From: Dermacentor variabilis
Lineage: Eukaryota > Arthropoda > Arachnida > Ixodida > Ixodidae
Reading direction: 5' to 3'
Length of the DNA stretch: 64,000 bases
Assembly: GCF_050947875.1 (NCBI RefSeq)
Contig: NC_134570.1
Span: forward strand, 206,542,250 to 206,606,249
In this document: one piece after another, positions 1 through 10,867 of the stretch
How positions within the stretch are numbered: the first letter of the stretch is position 1
How the letters are laid out: every line of letters begins with the position of its first letter
Made by a program: the position numbers and the translations under genes
Notes under the pieces: model-generated
Databases searched by the model: none
What the model was told of the DNA's origin: nothing
What the model saw: the letters and a program-made list of their open reading frames with translations, nothing else

Positions 1-679
1 TCCAACAGCCCGCTGACCATCACATCATTCGTGCTGTTGGACAAGCAGCGAAACTCCGGCTGCACTTTCGAGGGCCCTACTGAGTTTCGAGTTGCTTGAG
101 TTCGGTAACCTACTGTGTTGACGCCATGCCAGAAACTAGGCTTTACGGCGCGCAACCCCCCCTCCCTTTCCCTGAGCATTTTTCTCATGAAAAGATATGT
201 CCCCTGACGTGCCAACCTTACCTTACATTTGCACGGCGCGCTTGAACCATGGTGCTCTAGACATCAACCACGCCAAGCAGTTAATTTCATTTAGCGATAA
301 GGCTATCAATGGCGGCAAACGTGTTCCCATATAACGTATGGCGTGTGGTTGCACTGCAAATGTAGTACACAGAAACACTAACACCGAAGAGTCGGACATG
401 ACCTTGCGCAAGGTCTGTAGTGTCTCATTTACACAACCGGTATAAAATATAAGCGATATATAAGCATTCCTTAGTTATTTCTAGATATAAGACAAGTTAT
501 ATCTTTGCTGAATGTCAGCATAATTTGCCACGCCTTGTATGTATCAAAACGCACTAGAAAGTCTCGAAATTATAGTATAAAATATCAGAAGCAACTTTCT
601 ATAAGTGTTGTAACCAATGTAATTGTGAATATACGCGTCCTGCGCTAAATAACTGCGCGAGAAGTTCTGGTGAACTTAC
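1..679. other. Left edge, next intron of the ATPase gene
   Basis: No convincing exon is visible. A minus-strand frame at 223-411 and a short stretch near 1-75 were tested as the missing C-terminal helices and not accepted. The stretch 430-650 is AT-rich. Confidence 0.5.
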
Positions 680-828
680 TGTTGGTCCAGAATGGCCTCT
701 GGAATGGGGGGCCTCTGGTGAAGACCAGAGCGGTTACAACGTACTGGTAGCAGGTGAGGAAGAACAACGTAGCAACGTCCCAGTAGTCGTAGACGTCTTC
801 CTCAGGGTCCTGTGACGGGTACTCGTAC
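680..828 (-). CDS. ATP13A: ATP13A exon l (M8 region)
   Basis: The exon has 149 nt, with acceptor aaaacgcag and donor A|GTAAGT. One base completes Trp, then YEYPSQDPEEDVYDYWD forms an acidic luminal loop. The helix DVATLFFLTCYQYVVTALVF and the loop GPPFQRPFWTN follow, aligning with the YENTVVFSLSSFQY...GAPFRRP region of ATP13A2. The family usually has two more helices after this. I could not place them in 1-679. Confidence 0.92.
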
Positions 829-2072
829 CTGCGTTTTCAAAAAGTTCTGCGTTAGCAACGCCACTTCGCACTACAGAGCATATCAGAAGCACACTGTTAA
901 CTAAAGGTACTCGGCGCTGGCAAACACAAGAACAAAAGAAGGCACATAGGATGCACCTTAACCGTTTTTGGTCACGGTGTTAGGAAACAAGTCCAGCTCG
1001 CCGCCCTTGGGCACGACACTGCTAACGCCATTCATTTATGTACAGCTGGACTGTAAGCCTAAGTGATCAGAAATTATTCAGACGTTTTCATATAAAATGG
1101 TAAATTAATGTACCCCCGGCCTCTATAAGCATTTTCGGAGCACATAATTCACTTCGTCGTAGCACATAACCATGCCATATTGAAACGACGCAGTATCACT
1201 TCCACAGGATGACATCGTAATGTAAGCATGAAATTCAGGGTGAGTGCCCCTCTACCCCTCCCCCCTAATGCTTAGGGGGACATGCCATATTTTCGTTTTT
1301 CCCGCACCCTCGAAGCTTTTGCAGCCGAATGTGAAGGCGACCAGTAGAGCTCAGGCTCCTAAAAGTGCAGTTTTTATGCGACTTATTCACGTCCTGTAAA
1401 AATCACAGATTGTTAGAGAGGTACGCGAAATAATTTTGCTCAAAAATGTCAATGAAACTTTACGTCCGCTTCAACAAACGCCTAATATGCATGGTCTGCC
1501 ACCTTGGGTAAAGCACTCGGAGTGCGTCGTATGGACTGCACAGCGCTCTGTGTGTTTGTTTGCCACTCACTTCGTTCCGCCTTTTGTACTTACTTGTTTT
1601 GTTCAAAGGTAAGAATTATATTGAGGGGTCTTCTGGCTGGAGCAACGCCTTCATTTCTTACACGTGGAAATGGAATTTCAGAAGCAGAGAAATTTCCATT
1701 AGTTCGTTCATGTCAGAAAAAGGTTCTGTTTGAACACCAAGCGATTTGTACTTCAAGCTACATCCCAATTTTTCGATCCATTGAGCTTCCTGTCGCCATT
1801 CGCCATGTAAGCCAAAACGCTTTTTCAAAGGACCTGGACCGAAGGGCTAGACTGCGATGCATCGTTGCCTGACAAACTTAACGAGTAATGCCAATGGATG
1901 CCAGAAATTGAATACTTAAATGATTTTTGTCAGCAGACGTCCGCTAACTGACCTCAAAGGCGATGATACACGATACCACTACATGTATTTACGGACGCGA
2001 ACCCTCATGCCTATGGTGTTGTTGCGTATCTGAGAGCTGATGAAGCATCAAGTAGAACATGTTTTATTTTTT
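829..2072. other. Intronic, nothing recognised
   Basis: This is part of the 6.8-kb intron between exons k and l. A plus-strand frame at 1504-1872 (122 codons) has no recognisable domain and is probably chance. No repeat structure was seen. Confidence 0.5.
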
Positions 2073-2202
2073 ATGGGGTTTTACGTGCCAAAACCACTTT
2101 CTGATTATGAAGCACGCCGTGTGGGAAACCTGAAATTTGCATGACCTGGGGTTTTTAATGTGCACCTGAATGTAATTACACTGGTGTTTTCGCATTTCGC
2201 CC
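2073..2202 (-). mobile_element. Tick-type tRNA-derived SINE, body fragment
   Basis: This carries the conserved body of a common tick SINE: ttttacgtgccaaaaccac, gattatgaagcacgccgt, a cctggggtttttaatgtgc block and ggtgttttcgcatttcgccc. The element's promoter end, which would lie on the right, is missing. Resemblance to the tick SINE Ruka is from memory and not checked. Confidence 0.7.
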
Positions 2203-3079
2203 TGTCATATGTAAGAGGCATGTGGCGCAGAAAGAAAGGAAGAGGACGATGTGCACGTATCGGTCCGAACGGCACGAGCCTTCGAGGCACGTGACACGAG
2301 CTGTGATCAAGAGAGAAGCGGCGTTGAGGTGGCATTATCGACGTAGCTTTGGGCCAAGAAGGCTGTAGCGTCAGCATCGCAATGGTGACAGGAGCCATGG
2401 AGGTTCGGTCAAGTCCGTGACGCTGGCGGGCCGGGGTGTGTCCGTCGACTTCGGCGACATTCGAGCGAGGCTACTTGGACTTGCTGCAGCGTCTCACGCA
2501 TGCAGTGCCGGGCACTCCACGAAGGATCCCGCTTGAGAGGCATACGAGCACGTAGGATAGCCCCGGGGCGTCTCGTTTACACTTGAAGTAGCGGCCGAAC
2601 CCTGAGTTAGGCCTCACCAGAGAAGCCGGAGCGCCACGTCGCCGACGGAGCTCGGGACAACGGCATGACAGACGGACGAGTTGACTGGCCAACACCAAGG
2701 CAGCAACGTTTACGGAGTCGGCGAGAACACCGACTACGATGAAGATCCGACACGTATCGGACTCGGAGGATACGTGCGACGTCAAAAGTCTATAAGAATG
2801 ACCCTTTCTGCAAGTGCACAGCCTTAGGCTATGGTTGCCTGACTTGCGCCTAGAAAGCGCTAAGGACTGACATGGCTGCCGATAAGGCCATGTTTAATCC
2901 CTGATAAGTGGATAGCATAAGTGCTAGTATTTCTTTATTGTGTTTTAGTTTACATGAGTTTTATTTTTAGTTTGGGGCAATTCAGATCTGTTTACTGTGC
3001 TGCCGTGCGTCTGCCAACCTCATCGCTCCTAACGTCCGCACGCCCCCGAGATCAGTCACACACAACACGCCCCCAGCAA

Positions 3080-3162
3080 AATGGGGCAGCCGTGGCCAGG
3101 ATTAGATCCCGCGACCTCGTGCTTACCTGCCCAAAGCCACAGCCGCTAAGCAACCACGGTGA
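3080..3162 (-). mobile_element. SINE tRNA-like promoter fragment
   Basis: Read on the minus strand, this resembles the tRNA-derived head of the same SINE family. It has an A-box-like region near the right end (within ccgtggttgcttagcggct) and a B-box-like gggatctaatcctgg further in. The body seen at 2073-2202 is not attached. Confidence 0.6.
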
Positions 3163-3396
3163 GTTGGTAGAACTTGTGTCCAACAACTTTTAACAAATGC
3201 AAAAGTTGCTTCTTTAAAACGTTTGACGTTGCCACGACTTCAATTGCTTGCAGCTTGCCTCGGAGTCAGGTTACAGATTTTCTAAGAGACAATCTAACGC
3301 ACAGCACTCCGTATTACTACTGGACCGATCCTAGTATCTGTCTCTGCTGGATTCAATCCATAGCGACTAGATGGAAGCTATTTGTTTACGACGACT

Positions 3397-4195
3397 TCAT
3401 TGAACGTTCATGGTTATATGGCGCTTAGTTTTACACTGACAATATTAAGTGAAGGACAGGACGTGGACAGACGTAGCGCAAACTACGAACTGTTTAATAC
3501 TGTTAAAGAACGCGCTTATATACAAGGAGATATGGCGCGGCGGGGAGATATAAAAAGATATGACAAGGTGACGACATGTTTCATAGGCATACATCGTTCA
3601 CTTGCACCCGTTTGCACTAGCAAACCCGACCTCAGCTTCGATAAGCGCGATGGACGGAGTGCTCGCACACATCTCTTTTTATTTAGCTATCGCAAGCGCC
3701 TCCCATATTTCTCGCTCTATTTTTGTTTTTGATGTGCCAATGACTGTGGTGCTTTCTGGTAGCGGATAGCATTAGCATTGTTTGCAATGTGCAGCCAAGT
3801 TGCTAGGTGCTGTCAGAAGCTGGTACGTGTATTTGTGCTTCCGCTACATACTTTCCCACTAGATTACGGGAAAGTATACATTAGGCAAACTGGAGGTTGT
3901 CTAAAGGACAGGTTACGGGGCGAACGGGTGCAAAACGGGGGTTACGGGGCGAAAGTTTGCGAGGGCGAACGGGTGCAAGTGAACGATGTATGCCTGGCCC
4001 GAACTATGATCACATGTCACCACCTTGTCATATCTTTTTATATCTCCCCCCGCGCCATATCTCCTTGTATATAAGCGCGTTCTTTAACAGTATTAAACAG
4101 TTGGTAGTTTGCGCTACGTCCGTCCACGTCCTGTCCTTCACTTAATATCGTCAGTGTAAAACTAAGCGCAATATAACCATGAACGTTCATCAACT
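3397..4195. repeat. Long inverted repeat (about 225-bp arms)
   Basis: The left arm (about 3401-3625) and right arm (about 3965-4192) are imperfect reverse complements at roughly 90% identity by eye. Both contain, in opposite orientation, aacgttcatggttatat, agtgaaggacaggacgtgga, ctgtttaatactgttaaaga and atatacaaggagatatggcg. The ~340-bp spacer has a GIY-YIG-like fragment. The arrangement fits a foldback element or two head-to-head copies of a Penelope-element terminus. Confidence 0.8.
3838..3918 (+). pseudogene. GIY-YIG endonuclease fragment, Penelope-like element
   Basis: The plus frame reads PLHTFPLDYGKVYIRQTGGC then LKDRLRG. Penelope-like elements carry a C-terminal GIY-YIG nuclease with a KVYIGQTGRCLNDRL-type core. 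Here the Gly of YIG is Arg. The fragment lies in the spacer of the inverted repeat and is followed by repeats of cgaacgggtgcaa, so it is a remnant. Confidence 0.6.
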
Positions 4196-4744
4196 ATCCC
4201 CCTTCATTGCTTTACTATAGAATTCATTGAAGTTTAAACCCACATTGAGCCAACTTGCTGGGGTAACTTTACTGGGAAATACAACCGCACAGACGTTGTG
4301 TCAAGAGGTTTATCAGCCCGCACCATGGGAGAAAATAAATTGTCGTGGTATATATAGTCCCGATGGGCGAGCTCCTGCTCCAGACGCATTGCCAAAGAAA
4401 GAAGAGGGAACTGCCCATTCGAAAATTTCCTCGCCCGAGGAAACAACCCTGATGGAGATAGTTCTGTTGTCGAAGCGTACAATATTAGAGCCCATACTAG
4501 ACGCAGACAAATAGAGTCGCTGGCACGAGATTCCAAGGATAACCTTATGAGTCAAGAAATTTATCCACAATGGTCAAAGGCCTCCATAGGAATGCCCTAT
4601 TGTACTTTAGAAATACGAGCAAACGAAGAAATATGGGTGAAGAATATGTACTTACAAACATTTAATAAAGACATGGTAGATGTCTGACATAAAGACAAAG
4701 GAAAACCCTACCTATATATACTTTGACGAGGAAAGCATATGTTG

Positions 4745-4785
4745 CCTTGAAGAAGAGAAGTCCACTGGTCGAAACGTCGGCTCCT
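4745..4785 (+). ncRNA. Hammerhead-ribozyme-like motif, degenerate
   Basis: The stretch contains ttgaagaa, then a short GC arm agtccactggtc, then gaaac and gtc, loosely following hammerhead order (CUGANGA, stem II, GAAA, stem III, NUH). Penelope-like elements are known to carry small hammerheads, and a Penelope-like fragment lies 0.8 kb upstream. The core is imperfect (TTGAAGAA for CUGANGA) and stem III is not evident. Confidence 0.25.
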
Positions 4786-5039
4786 GCTTTCACTTTGTTC
4801 TCAATTTGCTCATCGTCTTGTATTTACATCTCTCGCCTTTGCCGTATATTCCCCGGTATATATATAGATACATATATAGCCCGAGCTGAATTATTTAAAG
4901 AGGCGGAAATTACTTCCATAAGAAATAGAAATGCATAGTTGACTAATAATCGAAATTTACAAATACAGTTGGAAAATAAGTTATGTGGTAGGTACTATTC
5001 CTGGGAAACTTTTCAAAACTTAATTTTAGTGAACAAAGC

Positions 5040-5833
5040 AGGGCTATGCGCGCGTGATTACTACGTGACGTCAGCGTCAATGCGCGCAGATGGCAGAGCA
5101 CGAGGAATGCCGCCAGCCACTAAAGTAGCTGAAACAGCTGAAGGTGCTAAGGACAATCAGCGACTAAAGGCAATGGACCTGTGGCAGCAGAGACGTCACG
5201 ACTTCGCGTGCCGGGCTTGAGCCCACACTAAATTAGCCACATGCCATCGAGGGCCGGATCGTGCCCGGGCCATTATCAGCAGCTGCGTCAGCCTCCGGCG
5301 GCCCCGACATCTGTTTCGGCTGCAATACAGCTGTAGTGCTGGACTCTGTCCCGGTAACCGGCAGCTCTTGCGTTCCGCCAGTGCCTGGGCCTTCAGCTTA
5401 CGACTTCGGTGAAACATGTGGTCTCGGCTGCTTTCATTGTGAAGTCCCAGGGTACCTGTTGAGCAATCCCGGGCAAATCCAGAGCGTGTCCCGGGATTCC
5501 GTGAGCCAGTCCGGGGCGCGTATTTCCAATTGGTAGTAGGTACAGCGGGGCGTGTCCCTTGTGGAGACGACGGACGTTTGCGTGCGTGCGCGAGTAAGCG
5601 GGTGCGAGGGAGGAAATATGGGGACTTTTGCACCTTGAATATGCGACTCTGCCTAGGCTCTACGAAGGAGTTTCTTAGCGCGTGTTGCATGAGCTTGTCC
5701 CTAGGTGTGCCGGCAGAAGTCGCGAGGCGCGGTAGTGCTGAACTTAGCATCGCAGGTTGGCTGCTGGACGCAATTATATTTATTCAATCGTGTTTTTTAC
5801 TAATACAAACGACGTGTCGTTATTTCGCATTAT
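5040..5833. other. GC-rich unrecognised stretch
   Basis: This block is more GC-rich than its surroundings, with long frames on both strands (minus 5196-5750, 184 codons; plus 5530-6105, 191 codons). I find no recognisable domain. It may be a decayed mobile element, since it directly precedes the palindrome. Confidence 0.4.
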
Positions 5834-6098
5834 TGGCGGTGCCTCCAGGACACCAAAACGGCAACGGGGACATCAAAGCTAGAACCCGGACTGGTCTGTG
5901 GGTTGGGGCTCGCAGAGGCCTGCGCGTGCCAGTGGAGTATAAGATCGGCTGTCCGCTATCGCGGACAGCCAATTTTTTATGCGAACACCCCCTGGCACGC
6001 TTGAACTTCCGCGGCCCCAACCCACGGGCCGCCCTGCTTCCAGCTTTGGTCCCCCCGCTACTGCTCTGGTGCCCTGAAGATCCTGTGCCGCCTGCTTT
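5834..6098. repeat. Palindromic foldback element, about 265 bp
   Basis: Two arms of about 110-130 bp fold onto each other. The core is a perfect 10-bp stem (5947-5956 with 5961-5970) with a TATC loop, followed by six T. Outside it are perfect 9-bp arms (5924-5932 with 5992-6000) and 12-bp arms (5898-5909 with 6014-6025). Beyond these, caaagct and cggggac-type blocks also pair, out to about 5846 and 6078. It may be a MITE or a source of hairpin RNA. Confidence 0.8.
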
Positions 6099-7642
6099 AA
6101 TATAACCTCAGGTTCCCTCCTGAGGCCTCCATTTGCCGGTTACGCGTGCCCTCCTGGAACAGTGCTTGTAAAAAAGGCAATCTATCATCGCGACTGAAAA
6201 AGTGACCCGCGACTTATACAACATCAACCTTGCCCCTTCAGATGCAGCGATCACAAATTGGGGCATCCGTGCCCACTGCCTCACCACGCGGGAAGCCAGC
6301 GGCGCAGAGTAAACAAACTGGACCGCACTCTGCAATGCCAGCATGCCTACGGGACAAACGGATACAGCGATACAGCATGCGTTAAGAAACCTCCTCCGTT
6401 GTGCGTAGGCAGACTCACATATTCAAAGAGCAAAGGCCCCTAGATTTTCTCTCTCGTACCCGCTCTTACGCCTGCAAAGAAACGTCGAGCGCCGTGAAAA
6501 GCGCCATGCCCCGCTGTACCTATTAGGAATTGTAAAAACGCGTCGGGGTCTACCGTGTCTGCCGAAACCCTAACCTCGTGAGCGAACGTGCTGGTGCGCA
6601 TTCCAGCCCGCTGACCCTGTAGGCTGCTCGAAGAGAACACGTTCAACTAGCCGTGAGTCATGCTGACTCGAAGATTTCGCCAAGCGAGAACTATCATGGC
6701 ACCACACGCACCAAATTTTGTGCATGAACAGTGTTGTGTGTTTGTGGCATGCGCGTTCTTGTCGCGATATATTGTTGCGTCTTCGTTCGCCGTGCCTTTC
6801 TGTATTTTCTGAAACCTGGCTCCAGACGTTTCCCATTAAAATTATTTTACGGCATATGCTACAACATTGCTCAAGACGCATGCACATTGAAATAATGATC
6901 ACGTTGACACAGGTGAGCGAATAAATTAATTCTCAGATGACGCCACGCTTGCATTCTCTGCTAGTGATCTCGCAAGATTCGCAACTGACAGAAATGCCTT
7001 ACACTTCTGTCACTTAAGAAAATGAGTACCGTTCTTATCGGCATGCACTTAGGAACGAAGCGACTACAAATAATCACCTAGCCTGTTTAAGCTAATCGCG
7101 TTTTATGTTCATCTATTGCTGTCTACCATGTTGCCTGTCTGTCCTTCATCTTTTATCTGTTCATTAAAACCTTTATCTCTAATTATACAGATGGCTGTAG
7201 TGAATCCGACTCTTATCAAATAATTCCCTCCTTTTCTGACCGGATACTCTAAACGTCACTTGATTATCTCGATTGCTGACCAGCGAATGCTCCCATCTGC
7301 GTTGAGATGAAGCGATTTTTGAAGGCACGTTTCCTACAGGTCTTGCTGGGTGAAAATCGCGGCATTGAATTAAAATACAATGAGTTGTTTCCGGACTTGC
7401 GCAGCCGACACCGGCGACACGTGCCTCATCCGGTTCCGAATACATATTTGCTCTGGCATATTTTTCACCTCAGGTAGCTGGCTAGGGCATCAAATAGCGA
7501 GGTTCAGCCCTGTGTGTATCACACATATTTCCTCTCCTGATTTTTTCTTTGCAAGTAAAACAAGTTAAACGCGACCACGCGACTTTGTGCCAAAGGGCGA
7601 ATGTCGAGCCTGCGTGCTGATAGGAAGCATGGAGCAACTCAC
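6099..7642. other. Intronic, nothing recognised
   Basis: Both strands carry short frames without domains. The 6200-6650 stretch is moderately GC-rich and could be a decayed element. Nothing supports a gene. Confidence 0.4.
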
Positions 7643-7793
7643 CAACTCTGGCTCTGCAGCACCTGCATGAGGCCCACCTGGCTCAAGACGACCAGAAGCA
7701 ACTGGAGAAGCAGCGAGGACAGGTTGGCTGCAGTCAGCAGGCTTCGCGAGGGTCTCGCCACGCTTAGCTCGGCGCACGGCTCCGCGTAGCTCA
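7643..7793 (-). CDS. ATP13A: ATP13A exon k (M7 region)
   Basis: The exon has 151 nt, with acceptor gtgcag and donor TG|GTGAGT. It encodes MSYAEPCAELSVARPSRSLL, then a strongly hydrophobic helix rich in Leu and Val (SSLLLQLLLVVLSQVGLMQV). ATP13A proteins have the same order: a short Ser/Pro-rich loop, then a helix starting LSSLLLQ. It ends two bases into a Trp codon. Confidence 0.92.
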
Positions 7794-8127
7794 CTGCACC
7801 ACGGCGTTATTAGCGTCTCCCAATCACCAAAAATACAAGGGATATGCTTTCGGCCACGCTCGGTAAGGAGTGTTTGATTGAGATGGGACAGTCCAAAATA
7901 CGTTTTACGAGTCGTCACGAGGCAACATAGCTAAATATAAAAAGATACCGAATATATAAAACAACAAAGATAAATTTAACAAAATGCAATTTTTATTTTG
8001 CAACAGAAACTGTGAGAAAGATCCAGGCAGAAAGCTGTACACACAGCTTGCCTAACTTACTCGCATAGACATGTAGCAACAAATACGCTAGTTGAAATTA
8101 AAAGAAATAATGTCTGCAAATGTGAAC

Positions 8128-8172
8128 GTGTGAAATGTGAAATGTGAAATGTGAATGTGAAATGTGTCTGGA

Positions 8173-8220
<48 letters not shown>
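8128..8220. repeat. Microsatellites: GTGAAAT-type repeat and (AT)22
   Basis: Several near-copies of gtgaaat run at about 8128-8166. They are followed by an uninterrupted AT dinucleotide array of 22 units at 8177-8220. Confidence 0.95.
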
Positions 8221-8223
<3 letters not shown>

Positions 8224-8699
8224 TGAAAGAGAGAAAGAGAGAAAACGATGGCGTGCATACGACAAATGGTTTGTTTAACTTAGGTTTACAATAAGCTATT
8301 TCAACTTAATACAATTCTTCAAACAATCCTCCGCGAGACATTTATTTTGGTGTCGTTATATCACTTTCGGGCGGCGAATATCCACGCGCAATCATACGTT
8401 AAAGGTTAGTAGCCCAGCCACCTGTTCATATTCTCCTGAAAGCATTAACTTCTTCCCAAGAGGCTCATTTGTGTACTCTAAAGGCCATCCATTAATATCT
8501 ACATGTATTTGAAAGAAGCAAAATACGCCATCAATGATCATAACAAGGCCGGGCTCACTAAAATCCCCGTAACATCAAAAATAAACAATCTCACTGAGAG
8601 GAGCCGTATGTCGGTGAATGGTCAGACAAAGTACTGAAAAACATGGGATAGACAAGGTACTGAAAAAAATAAAGAGCATCAATAAATGCATCCACCGGA

Positions 8700-9447
8700 A
8701 CTCATCATCATCAACCTGGTTACGCCCACTGCAGGGCAAAGGCCTCTCCCATGCTTCTCCAACTACCCCGGTCATGTACTAATTGTGGCCAAGTTGTCCC
8801 TGCAAACTTCTTAATCTCATCTGCCCACTTAACTTTCTGCCGCCTACTGCTACGTTTCCCTTCCCTTGGAATCCAGTCTGTAACACATAATGTCCATCGG
8901 TTATCTTCCCTCCTCATTACATGTCCTGCCCATGCCCCCATTTCTTTTTCTTGATTTCAACTAAGATGTCATTAACTCGCGTTTGTTCCATCACCCAATC
9001 TCCTCTTTTCTTATCCCTTAATGTTACACCTACCATTCCTCTTTCCATAACTCGTTCCGGCGTCCTCAACTTAAGTAGAACGCTTTTCGTAAGCCTCCAG
9101 GTTTCTGCCCCGTACATGAGTACAGGTAAGACACAGCTGTTACATACTTTTCTATTGAGGGATAATGGCAACCTGCTGTTCATGATCTGAGAATGCCTGC
9201 CAAACTCAACCCAGCCCATTCTTGTTCTTCTGATTATTTCCGTCTCATGATCGGGATCCGCGGTCACTACCTGCCCTAAGGAGATGTATTCCCTTACCAC
9301 TTCCAGTGTCTCGCTACCTATCGTATACTGCTGCTCTCTTCCGAGATTGTTAAACATTACATTAATTTTCTGCAGATTAATTTTTAGACCCGCCCTTCTG
9401 CTTTGCTTCTCCAGGTCAGTGAGCATGCGTTGCAATGGTCCCCTGAG
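8700..9447 (-). mobile_element. RTE-clade-like LINE, 3' end
   Basis: Minus-strand reverse-transcriptase C-terminal sequence. It begins with LTDLEKQSRRAGLKINLQK, continues through VVREYISLGQ, PVLMYGAETWRLTK, WGHGQDM / WAGHVMRREDNRW, and ends EAFALQW. A frame change falls near 8920-8940. It ends at the left in a short (TGA)n-type tail (catcatcatc on the plus strand), typical of these elements. The upstream RT and endonuclease are absent (5' truncation). Confidence 0.88.
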
Positions 9448-10349
9448 TTACTAAGCCTCAGCCTAAGCCACCGGAACTATAGAGATATATTTCTTAATCT
9501 CGTTGAGCGTAAGACCACAGATAGTGTGTTGTTCGAAGTGCAATTTGCTGAGTATTGAAGGCAAGGTACGATTAAACATGTGATTTCCATACTTTGTCCG
9601 ATATATTTTTTTGCCAACCATGGTTAAACAAGTCAACTACATTACGGTGGGCAGTTTTCTCTAGATAGCTCCAACCTAGATAATGAGTTCTCCTTAATAC
9701 ATAGTCGGAGTTTAAAAGAACAGCAGAGTTTGTAATTATACATGAACATTATTTGGTTAATTTTGTGATTTTAGAATTATTCAGAAGTGTGTACGGAGCC
9801 TTCGAATTCACCCACATAATTATCTTCTGTGGAAGTGCCGGTTCAGAGATAACTTCTGCAGCAGTTGTGGCCAGTACGAGAATTCCATAATTGAGGAAAG
9901 AGGAAGAAAGCGAATCCTACAAAACCAATTTTGCTCATTCGGGAAGATAACAGCAGTGAATATGCACAATACCAGTAATTCACGATAGCTTTCAGATTAA
10001 ACTGTCCAACGAACTACAGTAGCTCAAGTGGACGCAACATTACTTATCTATAGTCCGACAAGGCAGAGTTGTACGGGTATGTTCATCTCTGTATGCATTC
10101 TGTGCACAAATATAATACTTAGTCTTGATAATTAACTGGTCAGTTATCTAACAATATCTTTAAATAAGTGCGCAATAACTTTTGAAGTCAGTTGTATTAG
10201 TCGTTATACCATATGTCGCATGCAACCTGTGCCAAAAAGATAATGTGCACGTGTCGCATCGATTGACAAAACGAAGGTAATAGCGTTGGCGGTCGATCGA
10301 AGCAACTCGGACATTGTTTACTGTATTTCACCTAATTACATAAGTAGTT
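9448..10349. other. Intronic, nothing recognised
   Basis: AT-rich sequence with no long frame, repeat or structural signal that I can see. Confidence 0.5.
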
Positions 10350-10505
10350 ATTAATGAGGCGGGGCGATGAAACAGAGAAATTCGGGTGCGCTAATTGGAA
10401 TCGGTTGGCGCATGACAGGCGTAATCGGACAGCGCAGGGCGAGGCCTTTGTCCTGGAGTGGACATAAAGTAGGCTTATAATAATGATGATAATGATGATA
10501 CTGAG
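10350..10505 (+). mobile_element. RTE-like LINE, 3' terminal fragment
   Basis: The frame reading RNSGALIGIGWRMTGVIGQ, then RRARPLSWSGHK, matches the last residues of RTE-type ORFs. It is followed by an (ATG/AAT)n tail at about 10482-10501. Only the final ~150 bp is kept. It ends 290 bp from exon j and is opposite in strand to the gene. Confidence 0.75.
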
Positions 10506-10794
10506 ACAATAATTAATCGACTTCAGAAACGCTATATTCTGAGTAAGTGTGCTAAAGAGAAAATTGCCGACCACAAAAAAGTCACAGTGTCGGCCGAAAG
10601 GCGAAGCATCGATTGCGAGACCAAATTAGCTAAGTGACCATTGTGCTGTCCATCGCTTGAAAGCAAACTGCGCGGCGAGAACACAGCACGCACAAATGTA
10701 TAAGCCATCGGCGCACGCAGACTCGGCGCACCTACAATTCACGCACGAAGGTGAGAGAGGAAACTTAAAAAAGATATGTCACAGCATTACTTAC

Positions 10795-10867
10795 TTGTAA
10801 TAGCAAGGGACGTGATCACAAATAAGTCGACGTAGAGAAACATGGGGTCTGAAAAGTTTGTTTGCAC
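10795..10867 (-). CDS. ATP13A: ATP13A exon j (M5-M6 region)
   Basis: The exon has 73 nt, with acceptor tttgtgcag and donor A|GTAAGT. It encodes QTNFSDPMFLYVDLFVITSL and AIT, matching the family pattern TNLSDxxFLxIDLxI. The start is in phase 0 after exon i and the end is one base into a Met codon. Confidence 0.92.

Noticed and set aside
1..75. Minus-strand stretch after gaaag as a C-terminal ATPase exon
   Set aside because: The phase fits, but the residues (QPEFRCLSNS...) are too polar and the stretch is cut by the window edge; it remains undecided.
223..411. Minus frame as the last ATPase exon (phase fits an AG at tttgcag|TG)
   Set aside because: The splice phase works, but the protein lacks the two expected hydrophobic helices and does not resemble the ATP13A C-terminus.
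1504..1872. 122-codon plus ORF
   Set aside because: No recognisable domain and composition like the surroundings.
5196..5750. 184-codon minus ORF as a host gene
   Set aside because: No domain, no splice context and low-complexity Arg/Ser composition.
5947..5978. Bacterial Rho-independent terminator
   Set aside because: The hairpin plus T run looks like one, but the context is a eukaryotic intron and the hairpin is the core of a larger palindrome.
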